The notes beneath the pieces are model-generated. The model searched no databases and was not told where the DNA came from. It saw only the letters and a program-made list of their open reading frames with translations. Of a stretch of 64,000 nt of DNA, positions 36,582 to 46,257 are shown piece by piece. The first letter of the stretch is position 1, and each line of letters starts with the position of its first letter. Made by a program: the position numbers and the translations under genes. Origin of the DNA: an uncultured Aquimarina sp. Its GTDB lineage: Bacteria > Bacteroidota > Bacteroidia > Flavobacteriales > Flavobacteriaceae. The stretch covers positions 310,001-374,000 of the forward strand of contig CANNBP010000003.1 in assembly GCA_947502885.1 (NCBI GenBank). The letters run 5' to 3'.

Positions 36582-39500
36582 TTAGTTTTTCACAAGTTTA
36601 CCTTGTACTTTCTTATCTCCAGCAGAAACTGTATATAAGTAGATTCCAGGTTTTAATTCACTAACATTAAATGATTGACTACTTTTTCCATTCATAGTAT
36701 CCTCTTTAATATCTAATACTTTAGCTCCTGTGATTGTATAGATTTCAAATCTAAATCCTTCAGTCGAAGCAGTCGAATTTACTTTTACATTTATGATTCC
36801 CTTTGTAATTGGATTAGGGAAAACAGAAATAGAATTTGATAAAGACTTAGCCGCTACACAGTCTCCTGTTTTTGACCAAGCACTTTGCCAGTGTGCACCT
36901 GTACCCGGAGCATAAGCCCACGCCGCACTAGAAGAACACCATCCTGGGATATTACATGTATATTTTCCTCCAGCATTCTGTACTTCTTGATTTAATGTAT
37001 AAGAGGTACCTGCAACATATTGAGTAACTCCATCACAACCACCACCTGTTGTATCACCAGTTACGGTTACGGTTACAGAAGAAGAAGTTGTTGTTGCATT
37101 CTTATCATCGGTCGCTTTTGCTGTAAGTGTATATGTTCCTGCAACAGAACTTGCAATAGTGTAGTTATATGGACTTGTTGTATCCTCTCCTAATTTAGTA
37201 CTACCATTAAAGAACTCTACTTTAGTAACTGTTCCATCAGAATCAGAAGCGCTTGCTGTAATTGCAATTGATGTTCCCTCATTAACAGAAGTACCACTAC
37301 TTGGTGCTGTAATACTTACTGTTGGTGCAGTATTACCTCCTGTACCACCACAATCAGCAACTTTTTGCCATGGTTTACCATCTCCCATATTTGTATTTGG
37401 AGTTTGATTTAATGTCCACCATTTTGCTTTATAATGTACATTGTTGTATTGAACATCTTCTCCTCCAAAATACGTAGTAGAAGCTGACCAAGCGGCAATA
37501 CCATCACAACCTCCACCTGTAGTACCACTCACTGTTACGGTAACAGTAGATGAAACTGTACTTGCTCCTTTATCATCTGTTGCAGTTGCAGTTAAAGTAT
37601 AAGTTCCTGCTGCAGCATTTGATATTGTAACATTATAAGGGCTTGTTGTATCTTCTCCTATTTTTGTAGTACCATTAAAAAACTCAACCTTGGCTACTGT
37701 TCCGTCAGAATCAGCTGCGCTTGCGGTAATTGCAATTGCATTTCCTTCATCAAAATTAGCGTTGTTAGATGGTGATGTGATACTTACTGTTGGTGCTTCG
37801 TTATTAGTATCAACATCAACAGATATTGAAATTGCTGTAGATACTCCTGTAGCTCCCTTATCATCTGTTGCTCTCGTTGTAATTGTATGACTACCAGTAG
37901 TAGCATTTTGCCAAACATACTCATAAGGACTTGTAGTATCTTCTCCTAATTTTGTATTTCCGTCAAAAAACTCAACTTTAGCTATAGTCCCATCTGGATC
38001 AGATGCGCTAGCCGTAATAGTAATAGTTGCTCCCTGTGCAAAAGATGAATTGTTAGAAGGAGAAGTTATGCTTGTAACTGGAGGTCTATTACCACCTGTT
38101 CCGCCACCTGCGAATACTTCGTTCATTTTATTTACTAATGGTGACTTTACACTAGACCATCTTTTAAGTTTTGTACCGAATGAAGTTGCAGAACCACTAA
38201 ATTCTAAATCCCCATACACAGTCCAAATAATAGTTCCTGCCAATTGATGGTCATTGATAAATTCTGCTTTAATTCCTATAGACTCTTCATCATCATAACT
38301 TAAGAAGAAGTTATCTTTTACCAAGTAAGGAACTTTAGCTTCATCATCCCATTTTCTGGTCCATCCACTAGTTTGTTGTTTGATAAAGAAATGATTTGGT
38401 GTACCATCATACACTTCTTTTTTCCAATTGGTATAATCAGAAGCAGTTTGGATTGGTCCATCTGGCTGAATGTTCTCTGATCTTTTAACTGTTGGCACGT
38501 TAAGATCAGCAGCTCCATCAGTGATCACTCCTCTACCATAAAAAGGTGCTCCAAAACATATTTTATTTTTAGGAACATTTAATTCTACTAATTTGTCTAA
38601 AGTTGATTTCCAGCTAAAAAACGAAACTTCTGCATCTGTATAAGGATATACTGGTGCATTATGACTTGCTTTATTAGACCATCCACCATTATAGTCATAA
38701 GTCATCATATTAAAATAATCCATATTTTGTGATAAACTTGACCAATTATGTCCTTCTAATTTTCTTGGATCTGCAGACATTGCTGAAGTAATTAATTTAT
38801 CTGGACCGATTGCATTTCTAATATCTTGTACTAAAGTTGCAAAGTTTTCATAATCTGCCTCAGAACCTGTAAAGTTCATTCCTGCATATGGTCCTGGATA
38901 TTCCCAATCTAAATCGATACCATCAAACCCTACTGCAATTAACTTTTTACAATCTTCAAGAAATTTAGCCTTTTTTACAGGGTCTGCAGCCATCTCAGGA
39001 AAATGCTTACACATACTCCATCCACCTAATGATGCCATTACTTTTACTCCTTTTTGATGCGCTAGCTCTATTAATCCAGGAGCTCCACCTTCTTTATGAA
39101 GTGGTATAGGTAGTGGACCACTTAATCCCCACGTAGGGTGTGTCCAGGTACTTGCGTTTAATTCTACCTGAAACCCTTGAGCTTCTGCTCGTGCTTTTGC
39201 TTCTTCATTTACATGTTGTATAGGATCAATTTCTCCAAAAAGAATATGCATATCCCAACTACTATAAATATCTGTAAAGAAGATATCATTTGGTTCTTGT
39301 ACAGATCCAGCTGCATAGATTTGTTTATTTCTATGATCACCACTATGTAATGAACCATCCTTTGCTACTCCGAAAAAAGAGTAGTTTAAAATAGTATACT
39401 TAGAATAGTCAATATTAAGATGTGTTAATGCCCCCTGGCCAGGTACCCCGGCACTCGTTGTTTTCCATGCGTCCCAATTGGTAATATATCCGATTACCTG

Positions 39501-39650
39501 TTTTTGGTGATTAGAAGTAGTAGCACTTCCTCCTGTGTTTACTTGTGCATAACCAATGGCTGATACACACATTAAAATTAAAAGCGAGAATGCTTTCAAA
39601 GATGAATTTTGAAAACACCAGGCTTTAATAGTTTGGTTTAAGTTTTTCAT
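36582..39650 (-). CDS. GH18 chitinase with Ig-like and CBM modules, T9SS-secreted (II)
   Basis: 1022 aa. Signal peptide to about 36 (IGYAQ). GH18 barrel at about 51-510 with the catalytic motif FDGIDLDWEYPGP (Glu 250), the SxGG-like strand ASLGGW and an extended insertion typical of ChiA-like chitinases. Then two Ig-like modules (from about 527 and 625), a CBM5/12-like module (725-780), a third Ig-like (785-875), a CBM5/12-like module with insert nearly identical to that of GH18 (I) (885-945) and the T9SS tail. It is the strongest candidate for the main secreted chitinase of the locus. The upstream region carries a direct repeat at 39696-39730. Confidence 0.93.
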   Translation of the reverse strand: MKNLNQTIKAWCFQNSSLKAFSLLILMCVSAIGYAQVNTGGSATTSNHQKQVIGYITNWDAWKTTSAGVPGQGALTHLNIDYSKYTILNYSFFGVAKDGSLHSGDHRNKQIYAAGSVQEPNDIFFTDIYSSWDMHILFGEIDPIQHVNEEAKARAEAQGFQVELNASTWTHPTWGLSGPLPIPLHKEGGAPGLIELAHQKGVKVMASLGGWSMCKHFPEMAADPVKKAKFLEDCKKLIAVGFDGIDLDWEYPGPYAGMNFTGSEADYENFATLVQDIRNAIGPDKLITSAMSADPRKLEGHNWSSLSQNMDYFNMMTYDYNGGWSNKASHNAPVYPYTDAEVSFFSWKSTLDKLVELNVPKNKICFGAPFYGRGVITDGAADLNVPTVKRSENIQPDGPIQTASDYTNWKKEVYDGTPNHFFIKQQTSGWTRKWDDEAKVPYLVKDNFFLSYDDEESIGIKAEFINDHQLAGTIIWTVYGDLEFSGSATSFGTKLKRWSSVKSPLVNKMNEVFAGGGTGGNRPPVTSITSPSNNSSFAQGATITITASASDPDGTIAKVEFFDGNTKLGEDTTSPYEYVWQNATTGSHTITTRATDDKGATGVSTAISISVDVDTNNEAPTVSITSPSNNANFDEGNAIAITASAADSDGTVAKVEFFNGTTKIGEDTTSPYNVTISNAAAGTYTLTATATDDKGASTVSSTVTVTVSGTTGGGCDGIAAWSASTTYFGGEDVQYNNVHYKAKWWTLNQTPNTNMGDGKPWQKVADCGGTGGNTAPTVSITAPSSGTSVNEGTSIAITASASDSDGTVTKVEFFNGSTKLGEDTTSPYNYTIASSVAGTYTLTAKATDDKNATTTSSSVTVTVTGDTTGGGCDGVTQYVAGTSYTLNQEVQNAGGKYTCNIPGWCSSSAAWAYAPGTGAHWQSAWSKTGDCVAAKSLSNSISVFPNPITKGIINVKVNSTASTEGFRFEIYTITGAKVLDIKEDTMNGKSSQSFNVSELKPGIYLYTVSAGDKKVQGKLVKN

Positions 39651-39695
39651 AGTTCTCTACCTTAATTTAAGCGTTTGTGTTATTAATTTTTACCG

Positions 39696-39730
39696 AAAAC
39701 GTTATAATTTTAACTAAAACGTTATAGTTT
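39696..39730. promoter_or_regulatory. Direct repeat AAAACGTTATA..TTT, candidate LytTR operator
   Basis: Two near-identical 15-bp copies (39696-39710 and 39716-39730) with a 20-bp period, 46-80 bp upstream of the GH18 (II) start. LytTR proteins bind paired direct repeats roughly two helical turns apart with a central GTT, and a LytTR regulator gene begins at 40036. Binding is inferred. The rest of the 385-bp gap (39651-40035) is AT-rich without further recognised sites. Confidence 0.5.
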
Positions 39731-40035
39731 CCATTGGAAAAGTATGAATAAGTTAGGGTGCTATGAAACTAATTAGCTGAATGACTTAAAAATGTAGATT
39801 TTCGGGCAATAAAGTGCAATAATATGCAAAACTGCAACCGAACTTATCCTATCGCTTTTATAGGTAAAAAGTAATTTTCTCAATTAAATACTATTATAAT
39901 ATACTTCTATTATCATTATAAATTTTAAAAAATAGACTATATTTCTAGTCGGGTCGAACAATAAAATTCTATAAAATCAGTTTAATCTTATTCCCCCCGA
40001 CTTGTAAAAAACTAACTCAAAACGTAACTCAACTC

Positions 40036-40752
40036 ATGAAAACGAAATGTGTTGTACTTGATGATGACCCCTTGTCGATTCAAATACTAGAAAAAAATTT
40101 GGAATACTTTGACAACTATGAAGTGGTATATAGTTGTAACAATGCAGTAGATGCATTTGAATATGTTCACCACAATCCTGTTGATCTAATTTTTGTAGAT
40201 ATAAATATGCCAATGGTTAATGGCATAGATTTTATTAAAAGTTTACATACACCGCCATTAATTATTATAACTTCTTCTGATAATAGTTATGCAGTTGAAG
40301 GATTTGAACTGGACGTTGTAGATTATATATTAAAACCTATATATCTTAAACGATTAATGAAAGCTTTACATAAAGTGTCAAGAATACTACAACTTGCTAA
40401 TAAAGGAACTGAAGGGCTACTAACAGAATTCGATGATCATATTTTTGTAAAGGTTGATAAAAAAATGATTAAAATACCTTTTGACGATATCCTTTTTATA
40501 GAGAGTTTAAAGGATTATGTAATTATTAAAACAGAATACAAAGATTATGTAACACATTACAATTTAGCTGCCATTACCAAATTACTACCTGATTATCAAT
40601 TCATAAGAATTCATAGATCTTATACAATTGCTTTAAATAAAATTAGGGCTATTGATAAAAACAATTTAGAGATTGGTGGTAAATTAATCCCAATGGGCAG
40701 AAATTATATTAAAAAAGTAAAACATCAAATCCTAAATGGGGTTGTAGATTAA
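40036..40752 (+). CDS. Orphan LytTR-family response regulator
   Basis: 238 aa. The receiver domain has an acidic DDD near 9-11, phospho-acceptor Asp 55 (FVDINMP), Thr/Ser near 79-81 and Lys 100 (LKPI). The LytTR domain starts near 140 with IFVKVDKKMIKI, ESLKDYVIIKT and FIRIHRSYTI. No kinase gene is adjacent, and it is divergent from GH18 (II), which makes it a good local regulator of chitinase expression (inference). Confidence 0.88.
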   Translation: MKTKCVVLDDDPLSIQILEKNLEYFDNYEVVYSCNNAVDAFEYVHHNPVDLIFVDINMPMVNGIDFIKSLHTPPLIIITSSDNSYAVEGFELDVVDYILKPIYLKRLMKALHKVSRILQLANKGTEGLLTEFDDHIFVKVDKKMIKIPFDDILFIESLKDYVIIKTEYKDYVTHYNLAAITKLLPDYQFIRIHRSYTIALNKIRAIDKNNLEIGGKLIPMGRNYIKKVKHQILNGVVD

Positions 40753-40769
40753 CCCACTCAGAATCATCT

Positions 40770-40801
40770 TGCCCTAACATATTAATACATAAGTTAGGGC
40801 A
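40770..40801. terminator. Hairpin after the response-regulator gene
   Basis: TGCCCTAAC pairs with GTTAGGGCA (40770-40778 with 40793-40801). No T-run follows, so termination is uncertain. Confidence 0.45.
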
Positions 40802-40936
40802 TATCATTACTATTGTACATCACATTGACTCTCCCTTATTTTTAATTCATTAAGCCTATAAATACATGCATTAACATGTATTTAAGACTATTTATGCAAT
40901 AAATTATTATTTTGATTTTTTTATAAATCACAAATT

Positions 40937-43900
40937 ATGCATAAATATACTTTTACCTCTCTCCTATTCGGGATTTTTATTCTATTTAATCTACAAGCTC
41001 AAAAAACAAAAAAAGACAAAAATGAAGATCAAAATTGGGATGTTTCTAACCCTAATGGTTCTTTTAATTATCAAAACCACAATTTTACTACCAATGAAGG
41101 AACTTGGATGAACCTTGATGTTAGTCCAGATGGAAAAACAATTGTTTTTGATTTATTGGGTGATATCTACAGCATACCTATTACCGGTGGAAAGGCAAAA
41201 ACGCTACGCACAGGAATACCTTTTGAAATACAACCTCGTTTTAGTCCTGATGGAAAAAGAATATCTTTTACAAGCGATGCTGGTGGAGGCGATAATATAT
41301 GGGTAATGAATAGTGATGGCAGTAATTCGCAACAAATTACCAAAGAAAAGTTCAGGTTACTTAATAATGCAACATGGATGCCTACTGGAGATTATCTAGT
41401 TGCTAGAAAACACTTTACATCTCAAAGATCAGTTGGTGCCGGCGAAATGTGGCAATATCATATCACAGGTGGTTCTGGGTTACAACTCACCAAAAGAAAA
41501 AATGACCAACAGGATGTAAATGAACCTAATATATCTCCAGATGGTAGATACATGTACTATAGCGAAGATATGTACCCTGGTGGTTATTTCAAATATAATA
41601 AAGATCCTAACAAACAAATTTACGTTATCAAACAATATGATTTTGAAACCGGAAAAACCACTACCATAACTGGTGGACCAGGAGGAGCAGCTAGACCTCA
41701 AGTATCTAGAGATGGTAAAAAACTTGCATTTATTAAAAGGATACGCGCTAAGACAGTACTATATATTCATGATCTTATAACAGGAGAAGAATGGCCTATA
41801 TATGATCAGTTAAATAAAGATCAACAAGAAGCATGGGCCATTTTTGGAGTTTACCCTAATTATAGTTGGGTACCTCATACTAATGAAATCATTTTTTGGG
41901 CTAAGGGAAAAATACAAAAAGTAGACATACATAGCCTAAAAATCACAAATATTCCATTTACCGTAAACGCCACTATCAAAATTGCAGAAACTGTTCATTT
42001 TGAATCTCCAGTTGCTCCCAAAGAATTTACAGCAAAAGTAATCCGCCATGCAATTACCGCTCCCGATAAAAAAACATTGGTGTTTAGCGCCTTAGGTTAT
42101 ATATGGCGTAAAACCCTACCAGATGGAAAACCTCAACGTCTTACCAAACAATCATCTGATTTTGAATCTGAACCAAGTTTCTCTCCCGATGGTCAACATA
42201 TAGTTTATGTTACCTGGAATGACGAAACTCTTGGTGCTATTTGTAAAGTCCCTATTACAGGAGGCACCTCAATTAAATTAACAACAGAAAAAGGTTTATA
42301 CAAAACTCCTACGTACAACCTTTCTAATACTCTTATAACTTATAAAAAAGAAAGAGGTAACAATAATCAAGGTAGAAGCTTTGGTAAAAAACCAGGGATA
42401 TATGTTATGAGTGTAACCGGTGCTAATGCTAAGTTAATTTCAAAAGAAGGTTCATATCCTATGTTTACTACCAATGGACAACGCATTTTTTATCAAACTG
42501 GGGGAACTTATTTTGGAAACTTGACAAAGACACTAAAATCAGTAGATCTTAATGGAAAGGACATTCAAACACATGTCAAATCCAAATATGCCAATCGATT
42601 GATTCCTAGTCCAGATAATAAATGGATTGCATTTACCAATTTACATAAAGCTTATATTGCTCCATTAGTATTAAGTGGAAAAGAAATAAATCTGGACAAC
42701 AATTCAAAATATGTTCCTGTTGTTCAAGTATCCCAAGATGCTGGGATAAACCTTCATTGGTCAAAAGATAGTAAAGAGATATTCTGGACATTGGGTGACG
42801 AATATTTTTCTAATACTGTTAAAGACAAGTATACTTTTCTTCCCGAATCACCTAATAAAGCAAAAGAAATAACAACAAAGGGGCTTAAAATTGATTTGGT
42901 TACTCAAACAGATACTCCTTCTGGTCGAATTGCTTTTACAAATGCTCGTATAATTACAATGGAAGGAAATCTTGTAATCGAAAATGGCACTATCATTATT
43001 AATGGGAATAGAATTGAAAAAATAGGCAAAACTTCTGAAATAAAGGTACCCACTGATGCAAAGGTATTTGATGCTACTCATAAAACAATTATGCCTGGTA
43101 TTGTTGATGCTCATGCCCATATAGGAGCCTTAAATTATAACACAACTACTCAAAAACATTGGGAGCTTTATGCCAATCTTGCATTTGGAGTCACAACTGT
43201 TCATGACCCTTCTGCCAATACCGAAACCATATTTTCTATGTCAGAACTGGTCAAAAGTGGAGCAATGGTCGGTCCACGTATCTACTCAACTGGTTTTGTT
43301 CTGTATGGAGCTGATACTGATTTTAAAGCCGTAATTAACAGTCTAGAAGATGCAAGATCTTCTATAAGAAGAACAAAAGCTTTTGGTGCCAAATCTGTTA
43401 AAAGTTATAATCAACCTCGACGAGAGCAAAGACAACAGATAATGCAAGCGGCTAGAGAACTAGGCATTAATGTTGTTCCTGAAGGAGGATCAACTTTTTA
43501 TCATAACATGTCAATGATCATGGATGGACATACTGGTATAGAACACAATATCCCTGTAGCACCAGTTTACAAGGATGTTCATGAGTTATGGAAAACCAGC
43601 AAAACAGGATATACTCCAACACTTATTGTTAATTATGGTGGACTTAATGGTGAATATTATTTTTATCAAAAAAGTAATGTTTGGGAAAATGAAAAATTGC
43701 TAAAATATACTCCTAGAGCCATTATCGATTCTCGTTCTAGACATAGAACTATGGCTCCTGATGAAGAGTATGAAAATGGTCACATTCTAGTATCAAAAAC
43801 AACAACAGCTCTCGCTAATTCTGGAGTTAAAGTTAACCTTGGAGCGCATGGCCAATTAAACGGTCTAGGTGCTCATTGGGAATTATGGTTACTACACCAA

Positions 43901-44245
43901 GGCGGAATGACTAATCTACAAGCATTACAAGCCGCTACGATTAATGGGGCTCAATATATTGGAGCGGGTAATAATATTGGATCATTAAAAGAAGGAAAAT
44001 TAGCAGACTTGATTGTTTTGGATAAAAACCCTTTAGAAAACATTCGAAATACTGAAAGCGTAAAATATACCATGGTAAATGGCAGGTTGTATGATACAGA
44101 TACTATGAATGAAATTGGAAACACTACTGAAATTAGGACCAAATTCTGGTGGGAGAATAACAAAGCAAACACTGCTTTTCCTTGGCATGAAGCCTCTCAA
44201 AGTTTTACACGTGCAGGATGTGGGTGTCATGTTGGACACAATTAG
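40937..44245 (+). CDS. Large secreted PD40 beta-propeller / amidohydrolase fusion
   Basis: 1102 aa. Signal peptide to about 22. Residues about 50-640 are PD40/TolB-like propeller repeats (SPDGKTIVF, SPDGKRISF, SPDGRYMYY, SRDGKKLAF, SPDGQHIVYV). The C-terminal amidohydrolase part (about 660-1085) starts with the ARIITMEG imidazolonepropionase-like edge and has the metal motif DAHAH (His 726, His 728), a later HTGIEHN segment and the ADLIVLDKNPL closing strand. It ends in GCGCHVGHN, an unusual Cys/His tail. Such fusions are predicted peptidases or amidohydrolases. A chitin-locus role (for example deacetylation or peptide hydrolysis) is speculation. Confidence 0.85.
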   Translation: MHKYTFTSLLFGIFILFNLQAQKTKKDKNEDQNWDVSNPNGSFNYQNHNFTTNEGTWMNLDVSPDGKTIVFDLLGDIYSIPITGGKAKTLRTGIPFEIQPRFSPDGKRISFTSDAGGGDNIWVMNSDGSNSQQITKEKFRLLNNATWMPTGDYLVARKHFTSQRSVGAGEMWQYHITGGSGLQLTKRKNDQQDVNEPNISPDGRYMYYSEDMYPGGYFKYNKDPNKQIYVIKQYDFETGKTTTITGGPGGAARPQVSRDGKKLAFIKRIRAKTVLYIHDLITGEEWPIYDQLNKDQQEAWAIFGVYPNYSWVPHTNEIIFWAKGKIQKVDIHSLKITNIPFTVNATIKIAETVHFESPVAPKEFTAKVIRHAITAPDKKTLVFSALGYIWRKTLPDGKPQRLTKQSSDFESEPSFSPDGQHIVYVTWNDETLGAICKVPITGGTSIKLTTEKGLYKTPTYNLSNTLITYKKERGNNNQGRSFGKKPGIYVMSVTGANAKLISKEGSYPMFTTNGQRIFYQTGGTYFGNLTKTLKSVDLNGKDIQTHVKSKYANRLIPSPDNKWIAFTNLHKAYIAPLVLSGKEINLDNNSKYVPVVQVSQDAGINLHWSKDSKEIFWTLGDEYFSNTVKDKYTFLPESPNKAKEITTKGLKIDLVTQTDTPSGRIAFTNARIITMEGNLVIENGTIIINGNRIEKIGKTSEIKVPTDAKVFDATHKTIMPGIVDAHAHIGALNYNTTTQKHWELYANLAFGVTTVHDPSANTETIFSMSELVKSGAMVGPRIYSTGFVLYGADTDFKAVINSLEDARSSIRRTKAFGAKSVKSYNQPRREQRQQIMQAARELGINVVPEGGSTFYHNMSMIMDGHTGIEHNIPVAPVYKDVHELWKTSKTGYTPTLIVNYGGLNGEYYFYQKSNVWENEKLLKYTPRAIIDSRSRHRTMAPDEEYENGHILVSKTTTALANSGVKVNLGAHGQLNGLGAHWELWLLHQGGMTNLQALQAATINGAQYIGAGNNIGSLKEGKLADLIVLDKNPLENIRNTESVKYTMVNGRLYDTDTMNEIGNTTEIRTKFWWENNKANTAFPWHEASQSFTRAGCGCHVGHN

Positions 44246-44303
44246 AATTGCTTAAGCTTCTGTATAATTCATCAATCTAGCTTTGAGTAAAAAGAATGAA
44301 ATA

Positions 44304-44335
44304 AAAAGGGCTGTCAATATCTAGACAGCCCTTTT
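44304..44335. terminator. Terminator between convergent genes
   Basis: A perfect 12-bp stem (44304-44315 with 44324-44335), with A- and T-rich ends suitable for both strands, between the amidohydrolase fusion and the AA10 gene. Confidence 0.82.
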
Positions 44336-44369
44336 ATTGTTTATAAGTTAAATGGTAACATGTTACTTA

Positions 44370-45914
44370 TTATTTCACAAAAATCTTTTGTGTCCATGTT
44401 TTATTTCCTGTTGTTACATTCATAAAATAAATACCTGTTGATAAATTATTTAACCTTATTGTTTGATTCACTTTAGTTATTCCGTCAGGCACTGTTAATG
44501 TCATCGTTTCTAAAGTTCTTCCGTTCATATCTTTAATATTAATCCTAGAAGATGACGATTGAAGGTTATACATCTCTAGTGTAATAATATCCTTAGCAGG
44601 ATTAGGGAATGCAATAAAACTAAACGTTTCGGATTGACCAGCTTTGCTTACTGTACACGCTCCTATATTTTTCCAAGCGTCCCATGGACCCGAATATTGC
44701 TCTGGATTTTTTCCTTTACTCCACCATTTGGCTTCATATTTCACTCCATTATATTCAACTTGATTACTAATAACATAGGCTGTATTTGACGACCAGGTAT
44801 CTAGTCCATCACAACCTCCGCCACCTGTATCATTACAGTTTCCAGTAGAGTTATAAGTATTCTGATCGCAAGTTATTGCAAAGCTACTTACCTGCACACC
44901 AGAATCCTCCCTAGCCGACCATTGACTTCCTATCGTGGTACTAGCACTATAAAAACCTCCTGCATCGGCAGATCCTTGTAAAGCATTATTTTGATAATAC
45001 TGCAAAGTACAATTGGTAGAATTGGTAAAAGTAACACTTACCGTATCCCCTGTTGTACAATCTCCTCCTCCGTTACATGCTCCTGTAGAGGTATAAACAG
45101 TTTGGTCACAAGCAATAGTAAAAGTTCCTACCTGATTTCCAGAATTATCTCGTGTTTCCCATTGGCTACCTATTGTAGTATTTACGGCATACGTAGCACC
45201 TGAATTTGCTGCTCCTTGCAACGCATTGTTCTGATAATACTCTAAAGAACAATCTGTATTATTGGCAAAAGTAACACCAACAACATCACCGGTAGTACAG
45301 TCACCTCCACCGTTACCTTCGACCAATATATCGCTCACAGAATAAAATGCCTCATGGCTATGTCTGTAATCTCTTTGCCATACACTTACTAAAGCCGCTC
45401 TTTTACCGGCATAAGAATCTGGTATAAAAGATCTAATGGTAGCAGATGATTCTGCAGGACCTTGACCCTTATGACCTATCTCAATCAGCTCATTCCATCG
45501 CAATGGTTTTGTAGGGTTCCAGTTTAACGGAGTAAGATATACTTTATAATATTCTGTCGTATGAGGTGCTGTATTTTTCCATCTTACATCAATATACCCA
45601 TGATTGACTTTTGTTGTTGGCCAATCAGCGGTTAAAGCATCAAGGCAGCTAAAATCTACAGCACTACCATTACCACCACTAGCAATTTGACCATCTGGAA
45701 CAAAAGTCTGATGATTTCCATAATTAGTATCGGGTTGTAAAACGCCCATCCAATTATACTTTGCTTCGCCGCAAGGGTCACAAACAGCAGTAGAATTTGT
45801 ATAGCAATTATAAATTCTACTTGGAGGGTAAGTAACAGTACCATGTGAAAATACTGGTGGAGTAAAACTTAATAAAAGAAGCAGAACTCCCAATAATCTA
45901 ATAATTTGTTTCAT
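44370..45914 (-). CDS. AA10 lytic polysaccharide monooxygenase with two extra repeats, CBM and T9SS tail
   Basis: 514 aa. Signal peptide 1-23, so the mature protein begins with His 24 (HGTVTYPPSR), the N-terminal copper ligand. His 118 (APHTT) matches the second histidine of the brace, and Phe 190 of EAFYSV the axial position. AA10 covers about 24-200. Two related units of about 76 residues follow (205-283 and 284-360), which look like VHL-beta-type domains (VTF.N.T.C.L.YYQNNALQG...GSQW..R(D/E)). A CBM5/12-like module (370-425) and a T9SS tail (FIAFPNPAKD) end it. It oxidatively cuts crystalline chitin and supports the chitinases. Confidence 0.93.
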   Translation of the reverse strand: MKQIIRLLGVLLLLLSFTPPVFSHGTVTYPPSRIYNCYTNSTAVCDPCGEAKYNWMGVLQPDTNYGNHQTFVPDGQIASGGNGSAVDFSCLDALTADWPTTKVNHGYIDVRWKNTAPHTTEYYKVYLTPLNWNPTKPLRWNELIEIGHKGQGPAESSATIRSFIPDSYAGKRAALVSVWQRDYRHSHEAFYSVSDILVEGNGGGDCTTGDVVGVTFANNTDCSLEYYQNNALQGAANSGATYAVNTTIGSQWETRDNSGNQVGTFTIACDQTVYTSTGACNGGGDCTTGDTVSVTFTNSTNCTLQYYQNNALQGSADAGGFYSASTTIGSQWSAREDSGVQVSSFAITCDQNTYNSTGNCNDTGGGGCDGLDTWSSNTAYVISNQVEYNGVKYEAKWWSKGKNPEQYSGPWDAWKNIGACTVSKAGQSETFSFIAFPNPAKDIITLEMYNLQSSSSRINIKDMNGRTLETMTLTVPDGITKVNQTIRLNNLSTGIYFMNVTTGNKTWTQKIFVK

Positions 45915-46018
45915 AATATAGTAGTTTTTGTGTTAAACATATTTAGTGTATTCATCATATAAAATATATGAGAACTCATAGTTGTATTAACTAATTTTAT
46001 CTAACCAAATCACCGACA

Positions 46019-46044
46019 CATAAATTGTAACTTCACAATTTATG
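46019..46044. other. Perfect hairpin in the promoter region of AA10
   Basis: CATAAATTGT pairs with ACAATTTATG (46019-46028 with 46035-46044). The meaning is unknown. The rest of the 343-bp gap (45915-46257) shows only AT-rich promoter-like sequence and the terminator listed next. Confidence 0.4.
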
Positions 46045-46193
46045 GATTATAAACCTAGGGGTAGTTTATTTTGACATGCCAAAAAGAGGTAATTAATCCC
46101 TGAATTAGCGTTGAGTTTGTGTATTTAACAGATAATCATTCAGATGTTACATAAAAACCTCAATTTGGCTATTTACGTTAACATTTTAGCTTT

Positions 46194-46249
46194 AAAACAC
46201 CCTATCCATTTATATAAGTAGCACCTATAAAAATAGTTAGGGTGTTCTA
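46194..46249 (-). terminator. Terminator of GH18 (III)
   Basis: AACACCCT (46196-46203) pairs with AGGGTGTT (46239-46246), read on the minus strand as a stem followed by TTTT. It begins a few bases past the stop at 46258. Confidence 0.65.
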
Positions 46250-46257
46250 AAAAAATA

